64,000 nucleotides of DNA from Cytobacillus dafuensis (GCF_007995155.1 NZ_CP042593.1:2398001-2462000), one strand, 5' to 3'; positions 34,531 to 44,188 are shown, counted from the stretch's first letter. Notes: generated by a model not told the origin, from the sequence alone. Numbers and translations are program-made.

Positions 34531-35364
34531 TTATTCCGCCTCCAATTCTATTAAAATATCCTTCAATGTATTTCTTAAAACAAATAATCGATACTCTTTA
34601 GAGCCTTCAACATCATTTAGGATTGGGCTTGGCAAATATTTAATAGCATTCATGATTCTTTCATCAATAAGCAATTGCCGATTATTTAACTCTTTTTCAA
34701 CCTCTAATGAGCGAAATGGGAAGGGGCATAATCCGCTAAAAGCAATTCTTAATTGACCATCCTTTTTAAGAGCGGCAAACGTTATCAATGGATATCCTGT
34801 ATCCCATTGCTGCCTCTTTTTAATAGTGTAATGCGGTAATGATAAATAACTTCTCTCTGTATGTAATTGTACTAGAAATTGTCCTTCAACAAGGTTAAGT
34901 GTTTGATTAAAAACCGTATGAATTGGGAGGCTTTTCACCCCGTCTAAACCAGCCAAAATTACATAGCTATCCGCTAAAAGAAAAGGTAATAATGCTTCAC
35001 GATAAAAGATTTGACTACAAATATTTCCTCCTAAAGTAATCTTATTACGTGCAGTGTGATCTGCTATCCCTCTTGAAGTCTTTCTTAGTAGAGGAAAATA
35101 ATTTATTTCTTCTAGAAAAGTTAATGGAATGGCTGCTCCAGCTATTAAAAAATGATCATTTAATTCGAAGATCTTACATTCAGGAATATTTTTTATATCA
35201 ATAATTGCTCCTGTGCGTATTAGGTTTAATCTATGAAGTGTAATGATTTCTGTCCCTCCGCAATAATAAAGAGGCTGCTTATTTGCATGCTTTAATTGAA
35301 AAAATAAATCAATGGCTTCATTCAAGCTGTTTGGCTGATAGTATTCAATATCAGTTGTTAACAT
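34531..35364 (-). CDS. pucC: Xanthine dehydrogenase FAD-binding subunit (PucC type)
   Basis: 277 residues from ATG 35364 (GGAGGTG upstream). It matches FAD-binding subunits of molybdopterin dehydrogenases: YYCGGTEIITL near 35, and ADHTARNKITLGGNICSQ near 105. It lies between the molybdenum-subunit remnant and pucE in the usual gene order. The reading frame looks intact. Confidence 0.85.
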   Translation of the reverse strand: MLTTDIEYYQPNSLNEAIDLFFQLKHANKQPLYYCGGTEIITLHRLNLIRTGAIIDIKNIPECKIFELNDHFLIAGAAIPLTFLEEINYFPLLRKTSRGIADHTARNKITLGGNICSQIFYREALLPFLLADSYVILAGLDGVKSLPIHTVFNQTLNLVEGQFLVQLHTERSYLSLPHYTIKKRQQWDTGYPLITFAALKKDGQLRIAFSGLCPFPFRSLEVEKELNNRQLLIDERIMNAIKYLPSPILNDVEGSKEYRLFVLRNTLKDILIELEAE

Positions 35365-35420
35365 CGGGAACACCTCCTTCATTAATCCTCCAAAGTAATT
35401 CTGGAATGATTGGCAAATAG

Positions 35421-35627
35421 TTAATAGGAAACAGAAAGTGATGTTGATAGACTATTTCCTAGGGCGGCTGGCATTCCAAGTAATCCGTGCTCAAGCATTT
35501 TTGCGTGAAGTATACCTCTCGTTTCAAAATCATTCGTATACTTTGCTTTACCAGTCACTTTTTCATAAGATTCCTTTCGATAATAACCTTTCCCTATCGT
35601 TTCCATTATGGAATTCATCCTCTTCAT
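35421..35627 (-). pseudogene. pucD: Remnant of the xanthine dehydrogenase molybdenum subunit (PucD type)
   Basis: Only 68 codons remain of a subunit that is normally about 750 residues. The first 45 (METIGKGYYRKESYEKVTGK, then KYTNDFETRGILHAKML) match the N-terminus. The last 20 (GMPAALGNSLSTSL) look like the extreme C-terminus, so a large internal deletion seems to have joined the two ends. Without molybdenum-cofactor-binding domains the enzyme cannot hydroxylate purines. It lies just upstream of pucC and 130 bp from repeat R2. Confidence 0.75.
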
Positions 35628-35757
35628 AACCCGATAACTTGCTGAAGAGTTATTACGATGTTCTATACCACGGTATTAAATTTATGAATCAAATAGAGAA
35701 AAAATGTTATTCCTCTGTAATAAAGCAAAGCTCAATTATGAATTCTTTATAAGGTCG

Positions 35758-35969
35758 TGTTAAAGTTCAGTGTGGAAATTGCTATTTTGTTGTTGATTGA
35801 AGCGGAAGGCACGAGATCCTCGAAAATGCATTCGCATTTCCCTCGTGCGGTGTTTATTCGAGGAAGATTATTCAACGTCCTGCGGGAGAAGCGAGTCAAA
35901 GGGAGACCCCGCAGGAGCGATAGCGACGAGGAGGCTCCCGGACCGCCCGCGGAAAGCGAGTGCCTGCAG
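35758..35969. repeat. 212-bp GC-rich repeat R2 (inverted relative to R1)
   Basis: Nearly identical to the reverse complement of 29862-30074; differences are concentrated near the CTGCAG end (AGCGATAGCGACGAGG versus AGCACTCTTCGACGAGG). It contains the segment TCCTGCGGGAGAAGCGAGTC and GACCGCCCGCGGAAAGCGAG. It fills most of the 405-bp gap 35628-36033, which has no gene. Confidence 0.9.
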
Positions 35970-35975
35970 TCACAA

Positions 35976-36003
35976 AAAAGACCCCGATTCATATCGGAGT
36001 CTT
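35976..36003 (-). terminator. Terminator of the coat protein gene
   Basis: AAGACTCCGAT and ATCGGGGTCTT arms followed by TTTTGTGAC on the minus strand. Confidence 0.75.
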
Positions 36004-36033
36004 CAAAATTATTAATTAAAGTGCCTGCTCATT

Positions 36034-36672
36034 TTAATGTGTCTGGTTTTGATTTGGCATTTGCCCGTTCATTTGTGCTGGTGCATAGGCATTTAATAGC
36101 TGCTGCATATCCTGCTGAGCAAGCTGTGGTACTTGATAGTAATGATGTTTATTTTGGTAGATTGACAATTCATACGCCATTTCTATGCAGTTTGGTATAG
36201 AATCAGCGATTACACGTCTTACTACAGGATTTGTCACCTCAAGTGCAGCCATGGCCTTAGAGCCTGCTGCACCCTTTATTGAACCAAGCATTAAGCCAGA
36301 TATACATTCGTCCGTAATTTCAGAAGTTGATTGCAGTGGTTTCTTTGGCTGAGATGGTTGCATTCCGTATACAAAATCATTATCTTGTGTCATTTTATAG
36401 CTTTGTGTAGGTACAGACGGATCTTGACCGGATTTAAAACAATCTACCGTCGTATTATATTCCGATTGAATGAATTGATATTGGCGGTCAAGAATGGTTT
36501 GCAGCTCTTGATCCTTCACACTTGGACGTAGCATAGTGTACAAGTTTAACGTACCAATCGTTCCTGAAAGAACTTCATGAACATCAAATACTTCATGACC
36601 ACCGTGATTTTGTTGAGGTGGTACCATACCAGTATGCATATTTTGATGCATTTGACCTTGCTGATTCATCAT
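36034..36672 (-). CDS. CotF-domain spore coat protein (YhcQ-like)
   Basis: 212 residues. The middle carries the ferritin-like CotF domain (LSGTIGTLNLYTMLRPSVKD; DRQYQFIQSEYNTTVDCFKSG), then EITDECISGLMLGSIKGAAG. Both ends are rich in Gln, Asn, Met and His (MMNQQGQMHQNMH; AQMNGQMPNQNQTH), usual for coat proteins that are cross-linked in the spore. AAGGAGGT precedes the two adjacent ATG codons. Mother-cell expression is expected, but no promoter was identified. Confidence 0.82.
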   Translation of the reverse strand: MMNQQGQMHQNMHTGMVPPQQNHGGHEVFDVHEVLSGTIGTLNLYTMLRPSVKDQELQTILDRQYQFIQSEYNTTVDCFKSGQDPSVPTQSYKMTQDNDFVYGMQPSQPKKPLQSTSEITDECISGLMLGSIKGAAGSKAMAALEVTNPVVRRVIADSIPNCIEMAYELSIYQNKHHYYQVPQLAQQDMQQLLNAYAPAQMNGQMPNQNQTH

Positions 36673-36754
36673 AAAAATACCTCCTTAATATTAAAAATCA
36701 CCCCTTATTTTGTGAAAAAAATTATTAATTATTCCTATTTAAGTTTCTGGCCTT

Positions 36755-39322
36755 TTAATATTTGAAATAGCTTTTTTGGTATTTTCTTTCAAAGCAAGGA
36801 TCACAAATTTGAAACTTATGGTCCCAATGAAGCTGTTTTCCACAGCTGCGGCATTTTTTTGCTAATTTTTTGACGTCTGTTTTTAATCTGGTATGGACTT
36901 GGTCACTAATCTCTTCACGGATTCGCTCCCAATAAATTGCCTCTGTTCTCCGATCTAGACGATATAAAAACAATAAATGAAGTCCAATTGCCTTATAAGT
37001 AAGTTCCAATTCCTCTAAATTTCGTTTCTTTATTTGGGGTTCAGGTAATTCGGTGTTATGAATAAGGGCATACATCGTTTTTTCCCACTGCCAAATAAGA
37101 TCTGGTTCCTTTTTAGAAAAAGGGAGATGCAAAAATGAATATAGATCGTTAATGGAAAACTTAGCTTCTATATCTGTTCCGCGAATCTTTTCATATAGGA
37201 TTCTCTCTTCCAAAAGGGCTGCTTTTTTTGTGCCCTTTGGACTTTCAAATTTCTCCCACAGTTCAAAAAATTTTTCGAGATCTCGATAATAGTTTTGAAA
37301 ACGTTCGAAAACTATACTCGTTGGGGCAACTGCGAATGTTCGTATAGGCTTATCCTCAGAAATGAGAAGGTTCCACATCCTATTGATGTTGGAAGTGAAT
37401 GCTACTTTTCCGACATTATAGATCCCTTTACGGCCCGCACGTCCAGCAATTTGTTTGACCTCTTGAGATGTGAGCACCCTTCTTTTCTCTCCATCAAATT
37501 TTTCATTTTCAAGAAAAACTACGCGACGGATTGGAAGATTAAGCCCCATACCGATAGCGTCTGTTGCTACTATGATCGATGTCTCGCCTTTAATAAACCG
37601 ATGAACTTGCTTTTTCCTAGTTTCTGGTGGCATGCTGCCATAAATCATACTAACGGAATGCCCAGAATTTTCTAGTCTTGAGGCTGTTTCAAGAACGCGC
37701 TTTCTAGAAAAACAAATGAGTGCGTCTCCTTTTTCAACTCGGCTAAATTTGAATTCTCTCTTTTCGACTTCTAATGGAATGTCTCGGTGGTACTCATTCA
37801 ATTCAATATTTGATTCTCCGAGTAGCTGCAGGATCATTTCTTTTGCATTTTGACTTCCTATAATGTGTACCTCAGCGGCATTTGCTTTTGTTATAGCTTT
37901 ATACCAGGAAAATCCACGATCTTTATCAGTAATCATTTGTGATTCGTCTATTACAATACAATCATAAAAATCCTTCTCATGAAACATTTCCACTGTGCTT
38001 GATACATGACGAGCTTCTGGAATAAGCTTTTCCTCTTCCCCTGTTTTTAATGAACATAAAGTACCTTCTTCATTAAGTTTATCGTATACTTCGAGAGCAA
38101 GCAGTCTAAGTGGAGCGAGATATAATCCGCTTTGTGCAGCCTTCATTTTTTCAAGCGCACGGTGAGTTTTTCCTGTGTTTGTTTCACCGATATGTAGAAC
38201 ATATCGAATATTTCGTTCTACAGATGGCTGATATTCTTGCCCGAAAATATCATCAATCATCCGTTTTTCTTCTTCTTTTTTACGTTCAACTTCAGCAAGC
38301 TCTTCTGCCCTTATCCTCTCTCTTTCCGAAAGATCATTGAGTAAAATTTCATTATGTTTTTCTGGATCGAAAGGGATTTTGGCTAATTTTAATAAATCTG
38401 TAATGAATTCATGTTGTAAATTTTGAATAAAGCTGTTTGCTAAATACTCACATTCATAAATTATGATTTCCTCCATTAAGGCTTTAACAGTTTCCTTTGA
38501 TAAGCTGCTTTGCTCGTTATTGTAATAGCTTGCAGGTATTTGCTTGATTATTATTGATGGGAGGATATCTGAAAGATAATCGCTTACCAGATCTTCATAA
38601 TGGTAATAATAAGTTTCATATTCAAAAGATGTTCGTTTCCTGTTTCTCGTTTTACGGATGTCCCCTGTTAGCTCATCAAAAAAATCAGATAAAGTTTGAT
38701 ACAAGTCTGGTTCAAATCTACCTAACACATTTAACTTTTCTTCGAGTGCAAATGTGTCTACTAATTGATATCTCTGTTTCGTGTTAAGATCTTTTTGAAA
38801 TTGAAAAGATACGAAGTGCCTAACATATAGATAAAGCAGATCCTCATTTTTCTCAATCAAGGAAATAATTTCTTCACCTAATTCATCTTGAAGGTTTTGC
38901 AGTGCTGTTTGAATACGATCTTCTTCTTTCTTTTGCAGAAACTTCTCTCTCGCTTCCTTATATCGAAGCTCCAAATTAAAATTATTCGTATTCCAAATAC
39001 CGTTCAGCCATTCTTTAGCATCGAATGGCATGTATGTACGCATTTCAGTTCGAAATAGATGATCAAGAACTTTACGATCAATATGCTCTGTTTCATAGCC
39101 CATATTTTTTAAAAACATCTTTTTCTCTATTCTGGAAATACTTGTTGATTTATTTAACCAAACGTTTATCCAGATTTGATTAACATAATTACCTCTATTT
39201 TTAATATACTCTTCAAAAGAAGGAATACATTCTTTCATACCTAGAAACTTGGATAAATCATCTATAATCTTTGATTTTGTTGACTCCACTGCATTTCGAT
39301 AAGTTATTTTCAATTGGTTCAT
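36755..39322 (-). CDS. SUV3-like DEAD/DEAH-box RNA helicase with C-terminal zinc ribbon
   Basis: 855 residues. The first 370 form a helical, charged region. The helicase core has Walker A GETNTGKT at 379-386, motif II DESQMI, SQNAKEMIL, motif V TDAIGMGLNLPIRR and motif VI QIAGRAGRKG. The C-terminus ends in a four-cysteine zinc ribbon (CRSCGKQLHW..CDPCF). The core is closest to mitochondrial SUV3-type helicases, which unwind RNA for 3'-5' degradation. In Bacillus the role is not established. Monocistronic; next to the coat protein gene in the same direction. Confidence 0.85.
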   Translation of the reverse strand: MNQLKITYRNAVESTKSKIIDDLSKFLGMKECIPSFEEYIKNRGNYVNQIWINVWLNKSTSISRIEKKMFLKNMGYETEHIDRKVLDHLFRTEMRTYMPFDAKEWLNGIWNTNNFNLELRYKEAREKFLQKKEEDRIQTALQNLQDELGEEIISLIEKNEDLLYLYVRHFVSFQFQKDLNTKQRYQLVDTFALEEKLNVLGRFEPDLYQTLSDFFDELTGDIRKTRNRKRTSFEYETYYYHYEDLVSDYLSDILPSIIIKQIPASYYNNEQSSLSKETVKALMEEIIIYECEYLANSFIQNLQHEFITDLLKLAKIPFDPEKHNEILLNDLSERERIRAEELAEVERKKEEEKRMIDDIFGQEYQPSVERNIRYVLHIGETNTGKTHRALEKMKAAQSGLYLAPLRLLALEVYDKLNEEGTLCSLKTGEEEKLIPEARHVSSTVEMFHEKDFYDCIVIDESQMITDKDRGFSWYKAITKANAAEVHIIGSQNAKEMILQLLGESNIELNEYHRDIPLEVEKREFKFSRVEKGDALICFSRKRVLETASRLENSGHSVSMIYGSMPPETRKKQVHRFIKGETSIIVATDAIGMGLNLPIRRVVFLENEKFDGEKRRVLTSQEVKQIAGRAGRKGIYNVGKVAFTSNINRMWNLLISEDKPIRTFAVAPTSIVFERFQNYYRDLEKFFELWEKFESPKGTKKAALLEERILYEKIRGTDIEAKFSINDLYSFLHLPFSKKEPDLIWQWEKTMYALIHNTELPEPQIKKRNLEELELTYKAIGLHLLFLYRLDRRTEAIYWERIREEISDQVHTRLKTDVKKLAKKCRSCGKQLHWDHKFQICDPCFERKYQKSYFKY

Positions 39323-39469
39323 GTCCAGACACCCTCTAGCTTATATATTTCCAGAATCATTATTTATTGTAACACTTGCATTGAGAAATCATTAATAATA
39401 ACGTTGATAGAACTAAATTCTTTACTGATTAGCTCAATTGAAGTTTGACTTTATTTTTAGAAAATATTG

Positions 39470-39498
39470 TTGACAAAATGATAAATCGGTCTTATTAT
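39470..39498 (+). promoter_or_regulatory. Promoter of the YceI gene
   Basis: TTGACA at 39470-39475, 17-bp spacer, TATTAT at 39493-39498: a near-consensus sigma-A promoter. Confidence 0.75.
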
Positions 39499-39499
39499 T

Positions 39500-39526
39500 T
39501 ATCTAGAATTAAATAATCTCGAATTC
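39500..39526. promoter_or_regulatory. Candidate MarR/MhqR-type operator
   Basis: TATCTAGAATT and AATCTCGAATTC form two related half-sites right after the -10, in the style of the ATCTCGAATTCGAGAT palindrome bound by MhqR in Bacillus. A strong promoter with an operator overlapping the start suggests repression. Confidence 0.3.
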
Positions 39527-39563
39527 AAAATAAATGAATTCAAACAAAATGGAGGATAATAAA

Positions 39564-40097
39564 ATGACAAATACGAAATGGGCAATTGATCCGGTACACA
39601 GCAGTGTTGATTTCTCAATTAAACATATGATGATTGCAAATGTTAAAGGTACTTTTAATCGATTCGATGCAGTCATTGATGCAGATCCTACGGATTTAAC
39701 GACTGCAAATATTCAATTTACAGTTGATTTATCAAGTATTGATACTCGTAATGAAGATCGCGATAATCACCTTCGTTCAGGAGATTTCTTTAATGTGGAA
39801 AGTTATCCAACAATGACATTCCAATCATCTAAAATTGTAAGTAAAGGTGATGGAGAATATGATGTAACTGGAGAACTATCTCTTCATGGTGTAACGAAGG
39901 TAGAAACATTTGAAGTGACTTACGAAGGATCAGGTAAAGATCCGTGGGGGAATGAAAAAGCGGGTTTCACCGTTGAAGGAGTGATTAAGCGCAGTGAATA
40001 TGGGCTAACTTGGAACTCCGCTCTTGAAACTGGTGGTGTCCTAGTAGGGGATAAAGTAAAGATTTCTCTAGATGTTCAAGCTGCGAAAGCTGAGTAA
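39564..40097 (+). CDS. YceI family protein
   Basis: 177 residues from ATG 39564 (TGGAGGATAATAAA upstream), preferred over ATG 39534. It is a lipocalin-like beta barrel of the YceI family: KWAIDPVHSSVDFSIKHMM at the start, RSGDFFNVESYPTMTF, GELSLHGVTKVETF and LTWNSALETGGVLVG. No signal peptide, so cytoplasmic. The family binds isoprenoid or amphiphilic ligands; in Firmicutes it often responds to quinone or electrophile stress, which would fit the candidate MhqR-like operator. Single gene with its own promoter and terminator. Confidence 0.88.
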   Translation: MTNTKWAIDPVHSSVDFSIKHMMIANVKGTFNRFDAVIDADPTDLTTANIQFTVDLSSIDTRNEDRDNHLRSGDFFNVESYPTMTFQSSKIVSKGDGEYDVTGELSLHGVTKVETFEVTYEGSGKDPWGNEKAGFTVEGVIKRSEYGLTWNSALETGGVLVGDKVKISLDVQAAKAE

Positions 40098-40117
40098 TAA
40101 TATTATTAAATAGTTTA

Positions 40118-40153
40118 GGCGGCTCTGAGGAATTTGAATTCCTCAGAGCCGCC
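40118..40153. terminator. Perfect 36-bp hairpin terminator
   Basis: GGCGGCTCTGAGGAATT and its complement with almost no loop, followed by TTTTTG on the plus strand. It terminates the YceI gene and may also serve the converging dacC gene. Confidence 0.9.
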
Positions 40154-40200
40154 TTTTTGCCAATGCTAAGCAAATAAATTGTAAGGATCTTAGGTTTAAC

Positions 40201-41691
40201 CTATTGCTCTGCCAAAATTACAGCAATCTTATCTTCAATTACTTTACCTTTCGATCCATTTACTAAATTATTTAATACAATTGAAAAAATTAGTCTTTCC
40301 CCGCTATTTGTATCAACATAACCAGACAATGAGCTCACTGTTGAGATAGACCCTGTTTTCGCTCTTACCTTATTTTGAGCTGGTGAGTTTATCATTCGAT
40401 TCCGTAATGTGCCGCCGACCATTCTGTCTGTTGCTCCAGCAACCGGTAATGAATTCAAATAGGAGTTATACCATTCTTCGTTTTGAATTTCAAAAAGAAG
40501 CTTGGATAATTCGTTGGCTGGAATCAAATTCACATGGGAGATGCCTGAACCATCTCGTAATACTAGTGAATCTATATTCACACCAAGTTTTGTTAATTCT
40601 TCTTCTAGTACCTGAAGACCTTCGTCCCAGCTTCCTTTTCCTTTTACGACTTTCCCCATTTCTTTGATTAAAGTTTCAGCGTGTCCATTATTGCTCAGTT
40701 TCATAAAGGGAATTAGTAATTCAGATAAGGGCATAGATTGATGGGAGGTTAATACGCTAGCTGTTTGAGGAGCTTCTTGAGTACTCATCTTTCCTTTTAT
40801 CTCAATCCCTTGTTCTTGTAGGGATTTATTAAAGAGATCGAGTGCATAGCCTGTCGGTTCCCAGACAGCCATCCATTCCCTTGCTCTGCTTGATTCTAAT
40901 GGAATTGTTCCATTAATAACAATTGAATTATTTCCATGCTGTCGCTCAATTGTAATATTTTTTGTACCATCTTTTGCAACTGTTTTTGCGTTATTAATAA
41001 TTTTTACATAATCTGTTTTTGGTTCTAGAGTAACTAAAGGTGCTTCGCCAGCATTTTTACTAGGGTTTACTTCAACAATAACCGTACCAGCATCATAGTC
41101 TTCATTTGGAGAGGCAGTTAAGGCAGAAACTTGGGCGCCATAATAGTAGGATTCATCGCTCCAGGATAAATCCGTGGAATAACGGATGTCATCATACCAT
41201 GTGTCGTCCGCAATTAAATCTCCTTGGATATTTTTTATTCCTAAAGCCTTAATTTCCTTAGCGAAATTGTCAAAATCAGCTTTTAAAAGAGTAGGGTCAC
41301 CCTTCCCTTTTAAATAAAGATTCCCTTGCAGCGTTTTCCCTTTCACAGAACCATCAGTTAGAATCTCTGTTGTAAATTTGTAATCTTCACCCAAGGTAGC
41401 TAACGCAGCTGCGGCGGTTAATAGCTTCATATTAGATGCGGGTCTTAAACGAATGTCACCGATATGATCATAGAGCAGTTCCCCTGTTTCTGCAGATCTT
41501 ACACTGACACCTGCGAGTGCCCCATATAAGTCAGGATCATTGTTTAGTAGCTGATTCAGTTCCTGAACCAGTTCTCCTCCTTCTTCTACTGCTTGAACGG
41601 CTGGTCCCTCTGAATTTATTTGAGGAACGAGCATTAGCATGAAAATCAATAAAAAACTAAAACTAAATTTCATTGCTTTTTTCATAAGCAT
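40201..41691 (-). CDS. dacC: D-alanyl-D-alanine carboxypeptidase/endopeptidase (class C PBP4a, S13 family)
   Basis: 496 residues with a signal peptide ([15 protein letters not shown]). Penicillin-binding motifs: SNMK at 86-89 in [12 protein letters not shown] in [12 protein letters not shown], and KTG in [11 protein letters not shown]. The long insert between motifs 1 and 2 is typical of S13 enzymes. It trims or cleaves peptidoglycan stem peptides outside the membrane. Two ATGs (41691 and 41685) follow AAAGGTGG; the second is better spaced. Confidence 0.9.
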   Translation of the reverse strand: MLMKKAMKFSFSFLLIFMLMLVPQINSEGPAVQAVEEGGELVQELNQLLNNDPDLYGALAGVSVRSAETGELLYDHIGDIRLRPASNMKLLTAAAALATLGEDYKFTTEILTDGSVKGKTLQGNLYLKGKGDPTLLKADFDNFAKEIKALGIKNIQGDLIADDTWYDDIRYSTDLSWSDESYYYGAQVSALTASPNEDYDAGTVIVEVNPSKNAGEAPLVTLEPKTDYVKIINNAKTVAKDGTKNITIERQHGNNSIVINGTIPLESSRAREWMAVWEPTGYALDLFNKSLQEQGIEIKGKMSTQEAPQTASVLTSHQSMPLSELLIPFMKLSNNGHAETLIKEMGKVVKGKGSWDEGLQVLEEELTKLGVNIDSLVLRDGSGISHVNLIPANELSKLLFEIQNEEWYNSYLNSLPVAGATDRMVGGTLRNRMINSPAQNKVRAKTGSISTVSSLSGYVDTNSGERLIFSIVLNNLVNGSKGKVIEDKIAVILAEQ

Positions 41692-41853
41692 TAGCCACCT
41701 TTCTTAAATATGTTCATAAGTCCATTTCTTCTTTGAAAGGTGAATTCCCTCTATTTTCAAGATGAGGAAAAAGAAGTGTTTTTCATACAAAAAAGTACAA
41801 AAAAGAATAAAGTAATTGAGGAATATGTAGGTAAAATGAAACAGTGTATCAAA

Positions 41854-42171
41854 CTAATATCTTGTATCTGGTTTATACAAAAAGCGATTTAAATCAATTG
41901 TCCCATTTAGCTTGAATTCTACCCCTTCACTTTCCAATGATAGCTTTTGGATAGAAAAATATTCATCATCTTTTAGTCCAATTTCTCCTTTTGAGTTTAT
42001 TACTCGATGCCAGGGCAATCGGTGTTTTTTACTCATAGAATGAAGGACCCTTACTACTTGTCTTGCTCCTCTCGGACTGCCTGCAAGTTTTGCTATTTGG
42101 CCATAGGTCATAACCTTTCCCTTAGGGATATTTTTAATTATGAAGATGGCTCTTTGTGTGAAAGTCTCCAA
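41854..42171 (-). CDS. Alkyltransferase-like (ATL) DNA-damage recognition protein
   Basis: 105 residues, matching only the C-terminal DNA-binding domain of O6-alkylguanine-DNA alkyltransferase. The active-site motif PCHR is replaced by PWHRVI, so the acceptor cysteine is a tryptophan. GKVMTYGQIAKLAGSPRGARQV is the recognition-helix region. ATL proteins bind O6-alkylguanine, bend the DNA and recruit nucleotide excision repair rather than repairing it themselves. Monocistronic. Confidence 0.88.
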   Translation of the reverse strand: METFTQRAIFIIKNIPKGKVMTYGQIAKLAGSPRGARQVVRVLHSMSKKHRLPWHRVINSKGEIGLKDDEYFSIQKLSLESEGVEFKLNGTIDLNRFLYKPDTRY

Positions 42172-42489
42172 TTGACAAACTCCCTTTATTTGATTTCTTC
42201 CCTAAATAATAGCATATAATACTGTCATTTGAGATTTGGATAAAAACTAGAAATTACGAAACTTATTTTTATTAGTTCGAACTAGAGCAATTACGAGGAT
42301 AGTTTTCAAAATGATAGAAACATAAAACAAAGGCTTTCTTATAGGTCGAAAAATCTGCCTAGAGAAGCCTTTTTAATTTTTATATTTAGAAATAAAAAGG
42401 GAATTATCCTTTTGGACAATCCCCTCGGGTTCTGATTAAGGAGTATTCTTTAAAATAATTTGAATAAAACGACTTGCATGCTAAACATA
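42172..42489. other. 318-bp gap with two hairpins
   Basis: No gene is visible. A hairpin at 42330-42375 (AAAGGCTT and AAGCCTTTTT arms) has plus-strand T-run polarity without an upstream plus-strand gene. The hairpin at 42397-42424 is the isp terminator listed separately. Confidence 0.5.
42397..42424 (-). terminator. Terminator of the intracellular protease gene
   Basis: GGGATTGTCC and GGATAATTCCC arms with loop AAAA; TTTTTATTT follows on the minus strand. Confidence 0.8.
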
Positions 42490-43455
42490 TTAATTCACCT
42501 TTAGGATCATCGATTTTATTTCTTGATCAAAGATATTAGCCAAATGCTCTGGAACCGTCATGTAGACAAGTCCATTTCCTTCTAGTTTCGATGAATAACC
42601 AAGAGGTACGGTTCTTTTAATTAATTGTGCATAAAGCTCTGGTTCAGAGAGCTGACGATCAAATTGTTGTATGGATAAACTTTTAATTAAGGCAAGTGCA
42701 CCTGTAACATGAGGTGCAGCCATTGAAGTGCCACTTAAAGTGGCATACTTACCATTCAAATAGGTAGAGAGGATTTCTTCACCAGGAGCAACAACATCGA
42801 TTTCATTGTTTGAATTACTAAATTCAGATGAGCGACGTTCTAGATTAATGGAGGCTACGCTAATTACATCATTATAGGAACCAGGAAAGGCAAATTCGTC
42901 TGTTGAGTCATTCCCATCACCTTCATTACCTGCTGCGCAAACAACGAGAATATTATTGTCTACAGCCTTTTTGATCGCCTCATAAAGTGCTGGAACATCA
43001 TTTGGACCCCCAAGAGACATGGAAATAATATCAACTTTTTGTTCAATAGCAAAATTGATTCCATTAATGATCCAACTATATTGTCCGGAGCCATTTTTAT
43101 TAAGAACCTTGACAATAAGCAGGCTAGCTTCTGGTGCAACTCCAACGACACCTAAGTTATTCTCCCTTGCAGCAATAGTTCCGGCTACATGTGTTCCATG
43201 ACCGTTATAATCCATGAATAATTCTGGGTTACCTTTATCATCGCTTGTAAAATTCCGGCCACCTATGATACTTTCTTTTAAATCTGGGTGACTTATATCG
43301 CAGCCCGTATCTAATACTGCTACTGTAACACCTTTTCCCTTCGTATCTTTCCAAATCTTTGGTGCTTGAATCAGTTCTACGCCTTTCGGAACTTGATTTG
43401 CCACATCTGTTTGATCAATGACCTTGAATGGAATAACACGAACATTTTGCTCCAT
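42490..43455 (-). CDS. isp: Intracellular subtilisin-type serine protease
   Basis: 321 residues, no signal peptide, the usual size of Bacillus ISP. Catalytic triad: D49 in AVLDTGCD, H86 in NGHGTHVAGT, serine in SGTSMAAPH near 250. The short N-terminal extension with VRVIPFKV corresponds to the inhibitory pro-peptide of ISPs (LIPY-like region). It degrades cytoplasmic proteins in stationary phase and sporulation. ATG has GGAGGGAAAG upstream. Confidence 0.9.
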   Translation of the reverse strand: MEQNVRVIPFKVIDQTDVANQVPKGVELIQAPKIWKDTKGKGVTVAVLDTGCDISHPDLKESIIGGRNFTSDDKGNPELFMDYNGHGTHVAGTIAARENNLGVVGVAPEASLLIVKVLNKNGSGQYSWIINGINFAIEQKVDIISMSLGGPNDVPALYEAIKKAVDNNILVVCAAGNEGDGNDSTDEFAFPGSYNDVISVASINLERRSSEFSNSNNEIDVVAPGEEILSTYLNGKYATLSGTSMAAPHVTGALALIKSLSIQQFDRQLSEPELYAQLIKRTVPLGYSSKLEGNGLVYMTVPEHLANIFDQEIKSMILKVN

Positions 43456-43583
43456 ATCTTTCCCTCCTTAAGAGATTAAAATTGAAGCGGATTCTTGGTG
43501 GTTACATTATTTTAATTATTCTGAATTATTTTTTAAAGTTGCAATTGTACTATTTTTTATAGATTAATAGTATGTAGTTTTAA

Positions 43584-44105
43584 CTATATATCATGACAGC
43601 TTTTTGTTATTAGTACTGGTAATTCTGAATAAATCTGTATAATATCCTTCATTTGCATTCTCACTAGTCCGCTAGAGGAGGGAGCGACAAAATCGATTGT
43701 GCCAGATATGATTGACTTCTCTTGCTTTCCCCAAGGAATTGATTTTTTCTTACTGTATTCTTGGTAAACTCCTTTCCCAACAAAACAAATGATCTTTGGT
43801 TTATAGATGCTTATTTTTCGTATGAGTTCCTTTCTCCCTGCTTCATATTCCTCTTTCGTAATTTCATCGGCAGCCTTCGTAGGTCTAGAGACAATATTTG
43901 TCAAACCATAACCCAAATCTAGTAATTGATTATCTTCTGTTGAATCAAATTTTCTTGGAGTCAATCCAGATTCATAAAGTATTTTCCAAAAACGATTATT
44001 AGGGTTAGCAAAATGATGCCCTGTCTCTGAAGATCGAATACTTGGATTAAAGCCAACAAATAAAATATTAAGATCTTCTTTTATATGATCCCTTATTGGT
44101 TTCAA
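43584..44105 (-). CDS. mug: Mismatch-specific uracil-DNA glycosylase (Mug/TDG family)
   Basis: 173 residues if started at TTG 44105, which follows GGAGG by 8 bp; the longer frame to 44153 has no ribosome-binding site, and ATG 44120 overlaps it. Motif 1 is GFNPSIRSSETGHHFANPNN with the catalytic-pocket asparagine, as in Mug. The C-terminal motif APSSSGLVRMQ matches the second active-site loop (NPSGLSR in Mug). It excises uracil or ethenocytosine opposite guanine. Confidence 0.85.
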   Translation of the reverse strand: MKPIRDHIKEDLNILFVGFNPSIRSSETGHHFANPNNRFWKILYESGLTPRKFDSTEDNQLLDLGYGLTNIVSRPTKAADEITKEEYEAGRKELIRKISIYKPKIICFVGKGVYQEYSKKKSIPWGKQEKSIISGTIDFVAPSSSGLVRMQMKDIIQIYSELPVLITKSCHDI

Positions 44106-44188
44106 GGAATGCACCTCCATGACTGTAGATAGATTTGCAAATAATATAAGCATTATTTTAGGAGAGAGGTTTTTTTAGCGTAAGAAAT

